Assembly (NCBI GenBank): GCA_018457135.1
Contig: JAGGDU010000009.1
Coordinates: 1-64,000 of the forward strand
Direction of reading: 5' to 3'
Source: Trichodesmium erythraeum GBRTRLIN201
GTDB lineage: Bacteria > Cyanobacteriota > Cyanobacteriia > Cyanobacteriales > Microcoleaceae
DNA: 64,000 nucleotides
The translations under genes were made by a program, and so were the position numbers. Within the stretch, counting starts at the first letter, position 1. Every line of letters starts with the position of its first letter. The notes beneath the pieces are model-generated. The model was not told the DNA's origin. It searched no databases and saw only the letters and a list, made by a program, of their open reading frames with translations. Below are positions 40,032 to 50,679 of the stretch, one piece after another.

Positions 40032-40665
40032 CGACTAGAATTTTCCTATTATTATAGGTGGATTATAGCATTGGCTTTAGTGATTTTGGCTGCTGATTTT
40101 CCGGGAAATAGCGATCGCCTTTATAGCTTCAGTAGTCATGGACAATACCTGGCTAATTATTAATTTCTCGGAAGACGAAGGTTAGCTTGAAGAATAGAAC
40201 AATATTTTTTCAAATATCAAATCATCCATTTTCCCTCCTTGGAGTTCAGTTTTTTCTCAATACATCATTTTCCCTTAGATTTGGCCAGGGAGTCTGGGAA
40301 TCTTTTTTTTAGAACTTAAAAAATCCGGTTTCTGACACTGTTCAGGAGCAGGAACAAATATTGTCTTACTGTAGAGCAGGTATTAAGTTAGGACAGGTAT
40401 CTTACCTGCTATAAACCAACAAGCAAAAGGCCCATTCTTAACTATTTCTCAAAAATCCCCCCTATGAGGATAAAAGAGATAAAAATGTTATTAGTATTAA
40501 ATATGCCCTAGTAGGGGATAAAACATGATATTTTAAATAAAATAAAGTTAAGTAAAAAAATAAAAAAAAACCTTGTTTAATAATGCTTTTTTTGATATAA
40601 TAACTAACTTTTTTCCAGAAAAGCAGGAAAAAATTTTTTTTGCTTTTGTTTTAGAAAAAATTAAA
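40032..40665. other. Divergent spacer
   Basis: Region between uppP (leftward) and the DUF3120 gene (rightward). One HIP1 octamer near 40109. No gene seen. An in-frame TTG at 40573 could extend the DUF3120 protein by 31 residues. Confidence 0.35.
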
Positions 40666-41301
40666 ATGAGCCAAAAGTGGGCTGTGTTTAGTGCTGCCAT
40701 ATTTCTAGTGACAGTGCCAGTATTTTTTCAAGCTCCAATGGTACGTCAACTACCTTGGTTAAGTTTAGTTATGACAGGCTTTTGGTTATGGCTAAGTTTA
40801 AAATTGCTTAAAAAGAGAGCTACTAATTTATGGGGTGATTTATTGCTAGGGTTTACTTGGAGTTGGTTCACAGGTTCGATATACTGGGGTTGGCTACGAC
40901 AGGAACCATTTCTCCATTTACCAGTTGAAGCAATGTTTGTACCTTGGGCATTATGGTGTTTAAGCCACAATAGAGAAATGGTAGGGAACTGTTTTTATTT
41001 AGGCTCTCTACTAGGCACAGCAGTTACAGACGGATATTTCTATATAACTGGTCTGATTCCTTATTGGCGGAGTTTAATGATAGTTGAACCAGAAATGGCT
41101 TTAGAAGTATTTCAAGATGCTTTAACTCAAGTGCGTACTTCCTGGGGGGTAACTTGGATTATTCTGTTAGTAGGAATTCTTTTGTTTTTTGGTCTTGTAC
41201 CTTTGCAGTCTAAAAGCTTACACTGGTGGGCCTTTGGCGCAGCAGTATTGAGCACTATTGTAGTAGATAGTCTGTTTTTGTTGGCTGCTTTTGTGGCCTA
41301 A
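40666..41301 (+). CDS. DUF3120 membrane protein, cyanobacterial conserved
   Basis: A multi-pass membrane protein with about six hydrophobic segments. From ATG 40666 it is 211 residues. Recognised DUF3120 features: W-A-V-F-S-A-A-I-F-L-V-T-V-P-V-F-F-Q-A-P, GFTWSWFTGSIYWGWLRQEP, VEAMFVPWALWCL, GSLLGTAVTDGYFYITGLIP and SWGVTWIILL. The family is known only from cyanobacteria and plastids and has no assigned function. The upstream in-frame extension has a poor start (TTG) and low-complexity, Phe-rich sequence, so the later ATG is preferred. Confidence 0.85.
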   Translation: MSQKWAVFSAAIFLVTVPVFFQAPMVRQLPWLSLVMTGFWLWLSLKLLKKRATNLWGDLLLGFTWSWFTGSIYWGWLRQEPFLHLPVEAMFVPWALWCLSHNREMVGNCFYLGSLLGTAVTDGYFYITGLIPYWRSLMIVEPEMALEVFQDALTQVRTSWGVTWIILLVGILLFFGLVPLQSKSLHWWAFGAAVLSTIVVDSLFLLAAFVA

Positions 41302-41708
41302 GACAAAATTTCAGAGGGCTAGTAATTGTTGACTATAATCTAGCATTATCATAGATAATCTTTAATTATCTTTAGTCATACTACTTGGATTCACAACTGA
41401 ACTACACTCAAATAACCAGCCAAAAACATTGCTGCTCAAACACGAGCTTTGTATCCAGTCATCCAAATAAGTTGAGGTTTATGCTTCACCGAACTTCATC
41501 CCTTTTTCATAACTTTTAAAATCTCTTAAGTGTAAGATGAAATTTCTCACTGTCATTGACTTACATAAGCTTTTGGTTTAGGTTAAACCCAAAAACTGCT
41601 GACCTGCTTGAGGTGTTATGATTTGGGTAATATGCATTCTTAAAGTGTGAAAACTGTGGTTTAAGTTGTGGAGCGATACTTACAATGCTAATTGAAATCT
41701 AAAAATGG
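41302..41708. other. Spacer, no gene seen
   Basis: Non-coding by eye, after the DUF3120 gene and before the first of two related repeats. Confidence 0.35.
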
Positions 41709-41846
41709 AATTCAGTTCGACCCCATGTACTAGGAAAGCTGGATAACACCTACCTGATTAGGTAGAAGCACTAAATAGAACTGATATAATCAAGTATTTT
41801 TATAGATTTATGTAGATAATTATAGGTTTCTTAGAACGGTCAATTA
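41709..41846 (+). repeat. Tandem-separated repeat, copy D1
   Basis: About 138 bp, closely related to 42319-42457. Landmarks: CCCCATGTACTAGG, AAAGCTGGATAACACCTACC, a perfect hairpin CTACCT-GATT-AGGTAG, AGAAGCACT, GATATAA, then AGATTTATGTAGATAATT and TAGGTTTCTTA. Confidence 0.6.
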
Positions 41847-42318
41847 CAAAAAAATTTGTTAACCCTAATTGATAAATATCATCCATCACTCTACCTATTT
41901 TATCATCATTGAAATATTCACTTTTGACTCCTGTCCCTAATAATTTTTATATCTCTTTTTCTTCAAATAACTGACCCTAACAAATATAAAATACGTGATA
42001 CTATGACTAAATTTTTGATGATTAAAGATTTAATCATTTGTCATTATCTAATTTTTTATTGATTATAGACTCCTAATTTTTGGTTAATTATTTCCACCTT
42101 ATTATTAAGGAACAATCAACATTTTCTAAAGAGGATTAATCCTTGAAATACGGCCCTAACAATAGTGTTGAAGTACTTTTAATTCCGTGAGGGCTAAGAT
42201 ACATATTTTGAAAGTAACAATAATAATAAATTAGATAAAAACACTAAATAAGCTTAGTAAAAACTATCGTGCTACCCTAAATATAGTGTGTATAACTGAA
42301 AAATGTTAATCTAACAAT
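41847..42318. other. Interval between repeats D1 and D2
   Basis: About 470 bp, non-coding by eye; it is unclear whether D1 and D2 bound a single element. Confidence 0.3.
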
Positions 42319-42457
42319 AGAGTTAAGTTGGACACCATGTGCCAGGGGAGCTGGATGACTCCTACTTTACCAGGTAAAAGCACTGAAGAGAAATGATATA
42401 AGCGAGCGTCTTCAGAGATTTATGTAGATAATTGTAGGTTTCTTAAAATGGATAATA
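42319..42457 (+). repeat. Tandem-separated repeat, copy D2
   Basis: Shares the order of D1: ACACCATGTGCCAGG, GGAGCTGGATGACTCCTAC, a weaker version of the stem (CTTTACCAGGTAAAAG), AGCACTGAAGAGAAATGATA, then AGATTTATGTAGATAATT and TAGGTTTCTTA. Confidence 0.6.
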
Positions 42458-42967
42458 AAACCTGACTCTAAAGGACTCAGCTTAATTTATAAGTCTTGGT
42501 TACTAGAATACATAGTACCTGCCATTCAGGGCCCGTGAGGTACAAATTTAGCTGGCAAAATATCCGCACTAAAAAAGTTTTACTCTTTACGTCTTATAGA
42601 TTATTTGTCCAATCTGATGTTATAAATGATAACCTGGGACATTTATTGGAAGAGGTCTATTTCATTCCCTAATGTTAGTCACAAAAAGATAGAGGTTAGA
42701 GTAGCTTTGGCTTACTCGGAGGAGTAACGCCTTTGTCTTACACAAATAGCCCTAGTTATTGGAATGAGAAAAATTATTGTATCAATGTTTAATGCTCAAA
42801 GTTTACTTAAGTGTTGTAGAGTAAATTATTAGTAATTAGTTATTAGCTAATATAGCAGTAAATCTACTTCATAGATAGATTAATAATTGCACTTTGTCAC
42901 AAATCAATAATGAAGCTAGGTTCTGGCAAAGTTATCTATAGATATCAAGACTTGGAGAAATACAATA
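42458..42967. promoter_or_regulatory. psbU upstream region
   Basis: Spacer of about 510 bp. CTTGGAGAAA at 42951-42960 gives a ribosome binding site before ATG 42968. A promoter is expected here but no boxes could be assigned with confidence. Confidence 0.35.
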
Positions 42968-43396
42968 ATGAAAAAGATCGGTCTATTATTGACAATATTT
43001 AGTTTATGTTTGGGCTGTCTGGGATTAGTACCATCTGACAAAGCTCATGCAGGTAACTTAAATTTAACTACATGGCCTTCAGCGTCAATTTTAGCAGTAG
43101 AATCTAGAACAGTTAACAATGCAGACAAGAAATTAGGAGAGATTGGAGAAAAGCTCGATCTTAACAATAGTCCTTTACGAAGCTTTCGGAAATATCGGGG
43201 AATGTTCCCAACTATAGCTGCACAGATAGTAGACAATGCTCCCTACGAAAAAGTAGAAGATGTACTAGAAATGCCTGGCCTAACTGAAGAGCAAAAAAAG
43301 CTTTTAGAAGCAAATCTGAAAAATTTTACAGTGACTAAAACTGCTGATGTATATAATGAAGGTGACTATAGATTGAATACTGGTTCATACGACTAA
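42968..43396 (+). CDS. psbU: Photosystem II 12 kDa extrinsic protein PsbU
   Basis: PsbU caps the lumenal face of photosystem II with PsbO and PsbV and stabilises the Mn cluster. The 142-residue precursor has a Sec-type signal peptide, likely cut after A-H-A at residue 28 (IGLLLTIFSLCLGCLGLVPS is hydrophobic). The mature domain contains the tandem helix-hairpin-helix family pattern: K-L-G-E-I-G-E-K-L-D-L-N-N-S, FRKYRGMFPTIAAQIVDNAP and VEDVLEMPGLTEEQKKLLEA. Length and motifs match cyanobacterial PsbU. It is a single gene with its own ribosome binding site. Confidence 0.96.
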   Translation: MKKIGLLLTIFSLCLGCLGLVPSDKAHAGNLNLTTWPSASILAVESRTVNNADKKLGEIGEKLDLNNSPLRSFRKYRGMFPTIAAQIVDNAPYEKVEDVLEMPGLTEEQKKLLEANLKNFTVTKTADVYNEGDYRLNTGSYD

Positions 43397-43845
43397 AAAC
43401 TAAATATTAAATCAAAAATATTTGTCAGTTTTTAATCTTGCTGTGTACTAATTCATATAGTATTAGGGGTGAGCAGGAAGAGAATTTAAAACATTCCTCA
43501 ATCATCAGATTAGGAAAATTATCCTACACCCCTATAAGTAGCTAGTTTATCAACCATAAATAATAAATAAACAGCAATAGTAATTACAGATTTTTCCAGA
43601 ATAAATACTATTTAGTTCTGAATATTTACGATTAGTTTTCCTATAGCTTTTTCCAGCAGTAACCCTGTTTGTATATATTCTGTAAATTCCTAATTTGAGA
43701 AAGACTTAATTGTCAATGATTTAAGGAATAATATTCCTTAAATTATGACCTTGTTTAGTATAGCTAAATAGCTAGGATTTTCACTAATTATTATAACTAA
43801 AGAAAGAGAAAATCCACTCTATCAAGTGAGTGGAGTACATCAAAC
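43397..43845. other. Convergent spacer, no gene seen
   Basis: Between psbU (rightward) and btpA (leftward). AT-rich, with no convincing GC-rich terminator. Confidence 0.35.
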
Positions 43846-44718
43846 TTATACTTTTTTGATAGGGGAAGGTGAATTGATAGTCTCTGCTTCCCAATTCTGA
43901 TAATCTTTTCCCTTATCTGATATTGTCCAGCGAGTTGCTTCCACAAACTGACTCACACGGATAGGGTCTATTGGTTGGTCTATTTTACCATGTCGCTTGA
44001 GGGAGCTAGAGACAATAACCCCATCCGCAGCTTGCATCAAGGTAGAAATGTTTTCCCAGTTAGCACCACTACCGATAAAGACTGGGGTACCTGCTGCTGC
44101 TGCTCTGGCTAATTCTAAATCTTCCAAACTAGGAGGGCTTCCTGTTGCGCGACCAGAAATAATTACCCCATCAGCGAGACCACGTTCTATTGTTTCTTGA
44201 ACGACTGTCGTTAGATTTTGCTCACCCAAAGGTAGGGCGTGTTTGACTAAAACATCTGCCAATATTTTGACATCAGTACCCAGTTCTCGACGATAACGTA
44301 AAAGTTGATGTGCTATGCCTTCAATCAATCCTTGATCTGTGGCCATAACTCCAGTCAGGACATTCACACGGATAAATTGGGCTTCCACACAATAAGCGAT
44401 ACCCATAGCACTTTGGCCATCATTACGCAAAACGTTAATTCCAATAGGTAGAGAAACCAAGTTCATAATCTTTTGTACTAGAAGTGTCATTGCACTAACC
44501 ACAGCCGGATCAACTTGGTCTTTAACAAAAGGAGCATCGAAAAAGTTTTCTACTATAATGCCATCTACACCTCCTGAGACAAGGGCTGTGGCTTCTCTTT
44601 CTGCTCTACTGATAATAGCTTGAAGGTCACCTCCCCAAAGGGGTGAGGTGGGCAGAGGTTGTAAATGTACTACCCCAATTATTGGATTTCTGGTTTTAAA
44701 TATTTGCTTTAAGTCCAC
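43846..44718 (-). CDS. btpA: BtpA family photosystem I biogenesis protein
   Basis: BtpA is a peripheral thylakoid protein needed for stable accumulation of the photosystem I PsaA/PsaB core in cyanobacteria; its fold is TIM-barrel like. Motifs: DLKQIFKTRNPIIGVVHLQP, GGVDGIIVENFFDAPF, GINVLRNDGQSAMGIAYCVE, FIRVNVLTGVMATDQGLIEG, ILADVLVKHALPLG and GVIVSSSLKRHGK. The GTG at 44718 is preferred: it gives VDLKQIF, the usual family start, about 290 residues, and CAGGTAAACCC upstream fits a ribosome binding site. An ATG at 44808 would add 30 residues. Confidence 0.93.
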   Translation of the reverse strand: MDLKQIFKTRNPIIGVVHLQPLPTSPLWGGDLQAIISRAEREATALVSGGVDGIIVENFFDAPFVKDQVDPAVVSAMTLLVQKIMNLVSLPIGINVLRNDGQSAMGIAYCVEAQFIRVNVLTGVMATDQGLIEGIAHQLLRYRRELGTDVKILADVLVKHALPLGEQNLTTVVQETIERGLADGVIISGRATGSPPSLEDLELARAAAAGTPVFIGSGANWENISTLMQAADGVIVSSSLKRHGKIDQPIDPIRVSQFVEATRWTISDKGKDYQNWEAETINSPSPIKKV

Positions 44719-44808
44719 GGGTTTACCTGAAACCACAGTTATTTGGCAATAACTTAATGTTTTCCCAATGTAGCGAAACTGCCACAACGTGGGTATCCCA
44801 AATCTCAT

Positions 44809-45351
44809 GATTTAGGTTTCTGTTTTTTTAGCACCTGCTTTCGGAGATTTTTTCTCTTCGAGTCTTATGGTTGCTCCACAAACTGACACTGCTAGTCTAG
44901 CAGTCAATTTGGAGAGTGTTTCTTATAGTTGAAATAAGGATCTTTATCCAAGGTGGAATTTGCCCATTACAACTACATCTATCTTAAAATTTTCCCTCTA
45001 TTTTATGATCATCATATCATTTTGGAGTTGAATTATTATTTAACTTAGGAAAGTCTATTGTTAAGTATTCAGCTATTAGATATTAGTCCTGAGCAGAATT
45101 TAAATGAATATAGACTTTAAGGTAAAGGAAGTAAGTTTTTGTAATAAAATTTAATTCTGGCTCAATTAATAAAGCTTTGCTCTGAAATCAAAAGTAATAG
45201 TTGATAGCTGAGGGTTAAATGCTTACGTCTATTCAAAATTATTCTCAAATAATCAAGGTTGGTAAAAAAAATTAATATGTATAAATTTTTTCACCAAGTT
45301 ATTCATGGGTATTGCTAATAATTTACGGAATTTATTAAAAATTTTAGATTA
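44809..45351. other. Divergent spacer, no gene seen
   Basis: Between btpA (leftward) and the SGNH hydrolase gene (rightward). No gene or repeat recognised. Confidence 0.35.
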
Positions 45352-46284
45352 ATGAAAGGTATATTGATATTTTTAGCTATTGTAATTTGTTTATTGGGGG
45401 TATTAGAAATAGGACTCCGCTTAGTCTTTGGTTTTGGTAATCCTCTTACTTATAATATAGATAGTAAAATTGGTTATCTTTTGACACCAAATCAAAGTGT
45501 TACTCGCTTTGGTAACCGGATAAAAATTAATCAGTATTCTATGCGTTCTGACCCGATAGAAGAGTCAAAAGAAAATATTACATTGAGAATACTTTTGTTA
45601 GGAGACTCTGTAGCGAATGGTAGTTGGTGGACAGATCAAAATGACACAATTTCTGCAATTATAGAGAAACAATTAAATGAAAAATTAGGTCAAAATAAAA
45701 CTGTTGAAGTTTTTAATGCTTCAGCTAATTCTTGGGGACCTAGAAATGAACTTGCTTATTTAGAAAAGTTCGGTTTATTTAATTCTCAAACTATAGTATT
45801 ACTGATTAATACTGATGATTTATTTGCTAAAGCACCTAGCTCATTAGTGGTAGGAGTTCATCGGAGTTATCCAGACAAAAAACCTCTTTCTGCAATAACT
45901 GAAGTGATTAGTCGTTATTTATTGCCGACAGCAAAAATTCCAGAAATTCAGGAAGAAGAAGAAAAAGTTAGTTTTAATTTAGCAGCAATCAAAAAAATTC
46001 AGGAAATTACTAATCAAAACAATACTAAATTTATCTTGGTAATGACTCCTTTGCTTAGGGAAGTAGGCAAACCAGGACCTCGTGATTATGAAATTAAAAC
46101 TCGTAAATTGTTAGAGGAATTTAACCAAGCTGAAAATATTTTATATTTAGATCTATTACCAATTTTTAAATCTGTATTAGAACCAGATAGTTTGTATCGA
46201 GATAATATTCATTTAAGTATTAAAGGAAATCAGATTGTTAGTGAAATGATTAGTAAGTTAATTATTAATCATAGTCAGTTTTAA
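45352..46284 (+). CDS. SGNH/GDSL-type hydrolase, membrane anchored
   Basis: A 310-residue protein with an N-terminal membrane anchor or uncleaved signal (GILIFLAIVICLLGVLEIGL). SGNH blocks: block I LRILLLGDSVANGSW (catalytic Ser), block III-like FNASANSWGPRNELAYLEKF (Asn), and block V LYRDNIHLSIKGNQI (Asp-x-x-His). Such proteins are periplasmic or membrane esterases/acyl esterases, sometimes acting on polysaccharide O-acyl groups. The substrate cannot be told. It stands alone. Confidence 0.85.
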   Translation: MKGILIFLAIVICLLGVLEIGLRLVFGFGNPLTYNIDSKIGYLLTPNQSVTRFGNRIKINQYSMRSDPIEESKENITLRILLLGDSVANGSWWTDQNDTISAIIEKQLNEKLGQNKTVEVFNASANSWGPRNELAYLEKFGLFNSQTIVLLINTDDLFAKAPSSLVVGVHRSYPDKKPLSAITEVISRYLLPTAKIPEIQEEEEKVSFNLAAIKKIQEITNQNNTKFILVMTPLLREVGKPGPRDYEIKTRKLLEEFNQAENILYLDLLPIFKSVLEPDSLYRDNIHLSIKGNQIVSEMISKLIINHSQF

Positions 46285-47037
46285 AGAATGTAATAGTTAT
46301 GTTATAAAGATTTTGGAAGCTGAGAATAGAAACCTGATTATTGATAATGTTATAAAGTTTCTATTTAGTGTAGTTAATTGAATTGATATACTTCAGATTA
46401 ACCATAGTAACAAAAGTTTTTGTTTGAGCATAGAAAAAAGTTTATAAAAGTCTAGGTGGAACTTTTAATATTTCTCAAATTGATAAGTAGTTGTGCTAAA
46501 TTCATTACATATCTATATTAGCTAAGTTCTTAGCATTATTATGAGCGAAAATAATTAAGGTGACCTGAAAAAAACTGAAAGCATTTACTTAAATATTACT
46601 CAGGGTTTTTTTGTATAAAAAATGTACAATATTTTGCTACAAGTTGACTCAAAACCCTCAATTTTGAGATTTTAAGGATAGAAAAATTGAAAGAAAATAT
46701 TTTTGACAACATCTTCTGTCATTCAAGTTTATCCATACCTCCGTAGCTCCTAACCTTACCAATAATATGTATTTAATAAGTCATAATTAAAAAATAGGTA
46801 AATAATTTAGCTTATCCAATTATAAAAATTTGCGCATTGGTTTTGATAATTTTTATAATATTTAATTCTATCAGCTATCAGTAACGACGGCTGGAGTCGG
46901 AATCTGAAAATTTGAAATATTCTTTTTATCCCCTCAAAAGGCGGAGGCTTGAAACTTTGTTTATTAATCAAAAATTATGATTATTTTTGCTATCTATATA
47001 AAGAGGTAAAATATTAATTAGAACATTTAGAATTATG
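46285..47037. other. Convergent spacer, no gene seen
   Basis: About 750 bp of AT-rich DNA between two convergent genes. No terminator or repeat could be assigned. Confidence 0.35.
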
Positions 47038-48141
47038 TTACGAAATAGAAGATGTTTGTTGCCACGGATCTAAGATATCTTTGAATAAAGTTTCCTCAAT
47101 CCAAGTTTTAGCTACTACTGTTAAAGGCAAAGCCAAAATTAAACCTAAAATTCCAAAAAAAGTAGTGAAGAAAATTTGGGCCCCTAAAGTAATAGCAGGT
47201 AAAAGTGAGACTTGTTTTGCCATAACAACTGGACTTAGCCAATAACTTTCAATATTCTGAATAATAATATATAAAATTCCTACTGCAGCTATTTTCCAAG
47301 GAGTATCCAAAAAAGCAATCATTATAGGAAAAACTACACTCAAAGTCGGACCAATATTAGGAATAAAATTGAGTAAACCTGCAAGTAAAGCATGAGTCAA
47401 AACTAAATCAATTTGTAATAGTAATAGACCAATACCACTCAAGGTCGCTACAAAAACAGAGTTAATCACTATTCCACCAAACCAATTCCCTAAAGCTACT
47501 TCACACTTTGATATAATTTCATCTGCACGTCGGCGATAAAAAGAAGGAAATAAAAGTAATCCCACTCGTCGATAAGCTTGAGCATTAACTAAAAACATTA
47601 TTGTTAATACAAATACTAAAAGTACCTGCAAAAATACTGTAAAAGTATTAGAAAAAATCTTCAAAAAGTTGCTAAATAACTGAGTACCGAATTTTTGTGT
47701 TTGTACTAGCATATTAGTAGCAGTAGGTGGTGCTGGAAATAAATCTGGTCTTTGTTGATATAACTGGATAAGTTGAGAGCGGACTTCTGTAAAAACATCA
47801 GGTATTAAGGCAACTAATTTTTGAAACTGGCTAATAAAAGGTGGTACAATTAGTAACAAAAATACCAGCATAATTAATGCAGCTAAACTTAAAGTAGCAA
47901 TTACAGCTAAATTTCTTTCAAGACCCCATCTATTAAATTTTTGTACTAATCTATTTAAGGCAGTTGCCAAAACTATTGCAGCAAATATTAATAGTAAAAG
48001 TTGTCGGATTTCCCAAAATATATATAGAACAATCAGCAAACTAAAAAAGCCTAACCATTTACCAAAATTCATATTTTTTTGTTGTTTTGAAGTTGTTTGA
48101 GTAACTACTGCTGTGACAATTTTAAGTTGAGAAATAAACAA
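47038..48141 (-). CDS. AI-2E family transporter (PerM/TqsA-like)
   Basis: A 367-residue inner-membrane protein with about eight hydrophobic helices. Family signatures: FLLLIVPPFISQFQKLVALI, GGIVINSVFVATLSGIGLLL, LAGLLNFIPNIGPTLSVVFP and IIQNIESYWLSPVVMAKQVS, then LGAQIFFTTFFGILGLILAL. Family members include an exporter of autoinducer-2 and Na+/H+ antiporters; the substrate here is unknown. An alternative start at Met24 (NFGKWLGFFSLL) would remove a polar N-terminus and is plausible. Confidence 0.9.
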   Translation of the reverse strand: MFISQLKIVTAVVTQTTSKQQKNMNFGKWLGFFSLLIVLYIFWEIRQLLLLIFAAIVLATALNRLVQKFNRWGLERNLAVIATLSLAALIMLVFLLLIVPPFISQFQKLVALIPDVFTEVRSQLIQLYQQRPDLFPAPPTATNMLVQTQKFGTQLFSNFLKIFSNTFTVFLQVLLVFVLTIMFLVNAQAYRRVGLLLFPSFYRRRADEIISKCEVALGNWFGGIVINSVFVATLSGIGLLLLQIDLVLTHALLAGLLNFIPNIGPTLSVVFPIMIAFLDTPWKIAAVGILYIIIQNIESYWLSPVVMAKQVSLLPAITLGAQIFFTTFFGILGLILALPLTVVAKTWIEETLFKDILDPWQQTSSIS

Positions 48142-48355
48142 TTAAATGTTATCCATTATTGACTTTCTCTATTTATCTTTAAAGTAAGTGCTTCTACTAA
48201 TCAATATAAAGTTTTTCAAGTACTACCTTGACTTTGAATTTAGCAGTATAATAAAAGATATTAATCTAGCTATTATTATAAAATAATTATCAAGTTTAAA
48301 AGTAAAATTTGATAAAATTACAGTGAAAAAATATTGATAGTTAAAACTATATATA
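48142..48355. other. Spacer
   Basis: Short AT-rich spacer upstream of the AI-2E family gene; no gene seen. Confidence 0.3.
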
Positions 48356-48455
48356 ATACCAATAATTTAGACTTAAATTATACTGTTTATCTTAATAATA
48401 TAATATAATTTCATTTTTGAGTATGATGCGTAGCCATACTTGAGGAAATTATTAT
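48356..48455. mobile_element. 100-bp MITE, copy 2
   Basis: Ends ATACCAATAATTT and AAATTATTAT are imperfect inverted repeats. The right half (TTCATTTTTGAGTATGATGC onward) is nearly identical to the copy at 23826-23926, and overall length agrees to one base. Confidence 0.6.
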
Positions 48456-49328
48456 AAGAATAAAAGAGTTAGATTCAGAATAGTCGATTAATACTTTGAA
48501 ACTCTTCTCTAAAAAGATTAAGTTTGACTTTATAGAGTTTCTCAGTAAGTACGAGGTAAGCTTGTATCTTTATTTCCTATTCCCTGTACCTTATTCTTTG
48601 TCCTCTATTCCCTAAAACTTATAATTTTTTACCGAAGTACTATAAGAATTTTTGTATTGGAACATCAAATTAATTTTTTTTTAGTAAAAAATATTTAGCC
48701 TTAAAATTATAACTAGATTTGTTTCCCACATTTTTACCTATGTAAGTTTAAGCAATTGATTTAATAATCACTGTACTGAACTGTTTAATATTAAATATTA
48801 TAAAACACAAATTTTTAATAGATAACTTTTTCTAGCTGCAATAACAAATCTAAAGTATTATTTTAGTTAAAACAGTTCAATACAGTAACAATATAGATGC
48901 TAACAACTCAAATAATTCCTGATTTAATGGTCAGAGAATTTATATCCATGTCAATAAGTACAGAAATTATCTCAAAGTTTTTGGGTGGTAAGCACCTAAA
49001 TAAAATTATTTACAAAGCGCGATGTTTACACAAGAATTTAATTTTAGTTTCGATAAATGTGTAATTTATTTAGTTTATCCACTTAAAGCCTTCATGATTT
49101 TTATAATGGCAAAGTTCCCTTAGACTGGAGAATTTTTATAAAATCAAGATATTATATTTTTTTAGTACTCCTAAAATAGCAATAATATCAGAAATATTTG
49201 ATGACTACAATATTCCCTATTCCTGAACTATTACAGTCTTATAATAAATAAGTTTTATGTGTCATAATACTAATAATTATTGGTTTAACTCTACCTTTTC
49301 ATGATGATAATTTTGAGGTTTCATCTAG
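48456..49328. other. Long spacer, no gene seen
   Basis: About 870 bp of AT-rich DNA between the MITE and the dipeptidase relic. It holds no recognised feature. Confidence 0.35.
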
Positions 49329-50615
49329 ATGAACTTATCAAAAAATCTAGTCTTATCATTGCCAATAGTTTTACTTTCTTTTACAGTAAATGGATGTACT
49401 ATCTCGAAGAAACAATTACTATCATCTCCTAAAGTAAGTCAATATCAGTTACAAAAAGTATTAACTCCTGAAGAAATACACGATTTTTTTTAACAGTTAA
49501 CGGTCATATTGATTTGCTTTATCATCAATTTTTATATCCTGATTTTCAACCAAATATCAGACATCAACCTGGAGGAATTGATATTAGTCAGTCAGATATT
49601 ACTCGAATTGAGGAAAGTGGCCTATATGCTGTATTTACGTCAATATTTACTATTCAAAAATAGAGGAATAAAGAAGAACATCAGCGGAGAAAAGAGGAAG
49701 TAATTAAAATGATTAAAATAACAAAAAAGATGGTTGAGTTCAATTTTTTTTAAATTTTACTTGCCTTAAATGCACAGGATGCTGAACTGCTAGATAAAAT
49801 TATAAAAATGGCAATATTTATGGGCATGGAAAATGCTTATCCAATTGGTAAAGATATTAGTAATGTTCAATTTTTCTATCACCAAGGGATTAGATATAAA
49901 ATAATAACTCATACCCAAAATAATGAGCTTGGTGATTCTTCTACATATCAAAAACAAAAATGGAATGGCTTAAGTTACCATGGGAAAAAAGTTATCAAAG
50001 AAATAAATATTTTGGGTATCATGGTTGATATTTATCATGTCTATAATTATACATTTTTGGATTTAATTAAGTTAATAAAAGCACCAGTAATTGCATCTCA
50101 TTCTAGTGCTAGATAACTAGAAAAAAAATCCTAAAATATGAGTAATTAAATTTTAAAAATTGTCAAATAAAATGATGTAGTTGTACAAAATTGTATTTTT
50201 GATGACTATATTAAAAAAATCCCGGAAATACCATAAATAAAAACAGCAATGAAATAAATTGAACAAAAACTTGCTGCATTTAAAAATGGAAAACTAAGCC
50301 AAGAACAAACAAAAGTACTCAAAGAAAAATATTGTCAAATTAATAAGAAATATCTGAAAAATTAACCCACTGTTGCTGATGTAGTAGACCATATAGATTA
50401 CATGGTAAAAGTTATAAGTATTAATCATGTTGCTATTGTTTTAGATTTAGATAGGGATGGTGGAGTATTTGGAATGAATGATGTTTCACAAATACCCAAT
50501 ATTACAAAATACAAAATAATTAATGGCACGGGGATATACTGAAAAAGATATTCAAAAAATTTGGGGTAAAAACTTAATGAGAGTTTTTAGTGAAGTGCAA
50601 AAGATGTCTAGATAA
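49329..50615 (+). pseudogene. Decayed lipoprotein dipeptidase (peptidase M19)
   Basis: ATG 49329 opens a lipoprotein signal (LVLSLPIVLLSFTVNGC, lipobox V-N-G-C). Then LTPEEIHDFF and a TAA at about 49491; the next frame gives GHIDLLYHQFLYPDFQPNIR, GGIDISQSDITRIEESGLYA. Another stop, another frame shift, and the region 49808-50116 reads FMGMENAYPIGKDISNVQFF, HTQNNELGDSSTYQKQKWNG, INILGIMVDIYHVYN, KAPVIASHSSAR. Later parts read VADVVDHIDYMVKVISINHV and DGGVFGMNDVSQIP, ending GYTEKDIQKIWGKNLMRVFS. These follow the order of M19 renal dipeptidase-like enzymes. At least five lesions; the metal-ligand His/Glu sites are partly preserved (IEN, HSS). Confidence 0.78.
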
Positions 50616-50679
50616 ATTCAAAACTAAGAAATATCCGGGAAATAACTTTGTACAATGATTGACTTATAATTTTTTTAGT

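Noticed and set aside
41709-42457. tRNA-like string (GTTCGACCCC) in the D1 repeat
   Set aside because: No cloverleaf can be drawn: acceptor and anticodon arms are missing.
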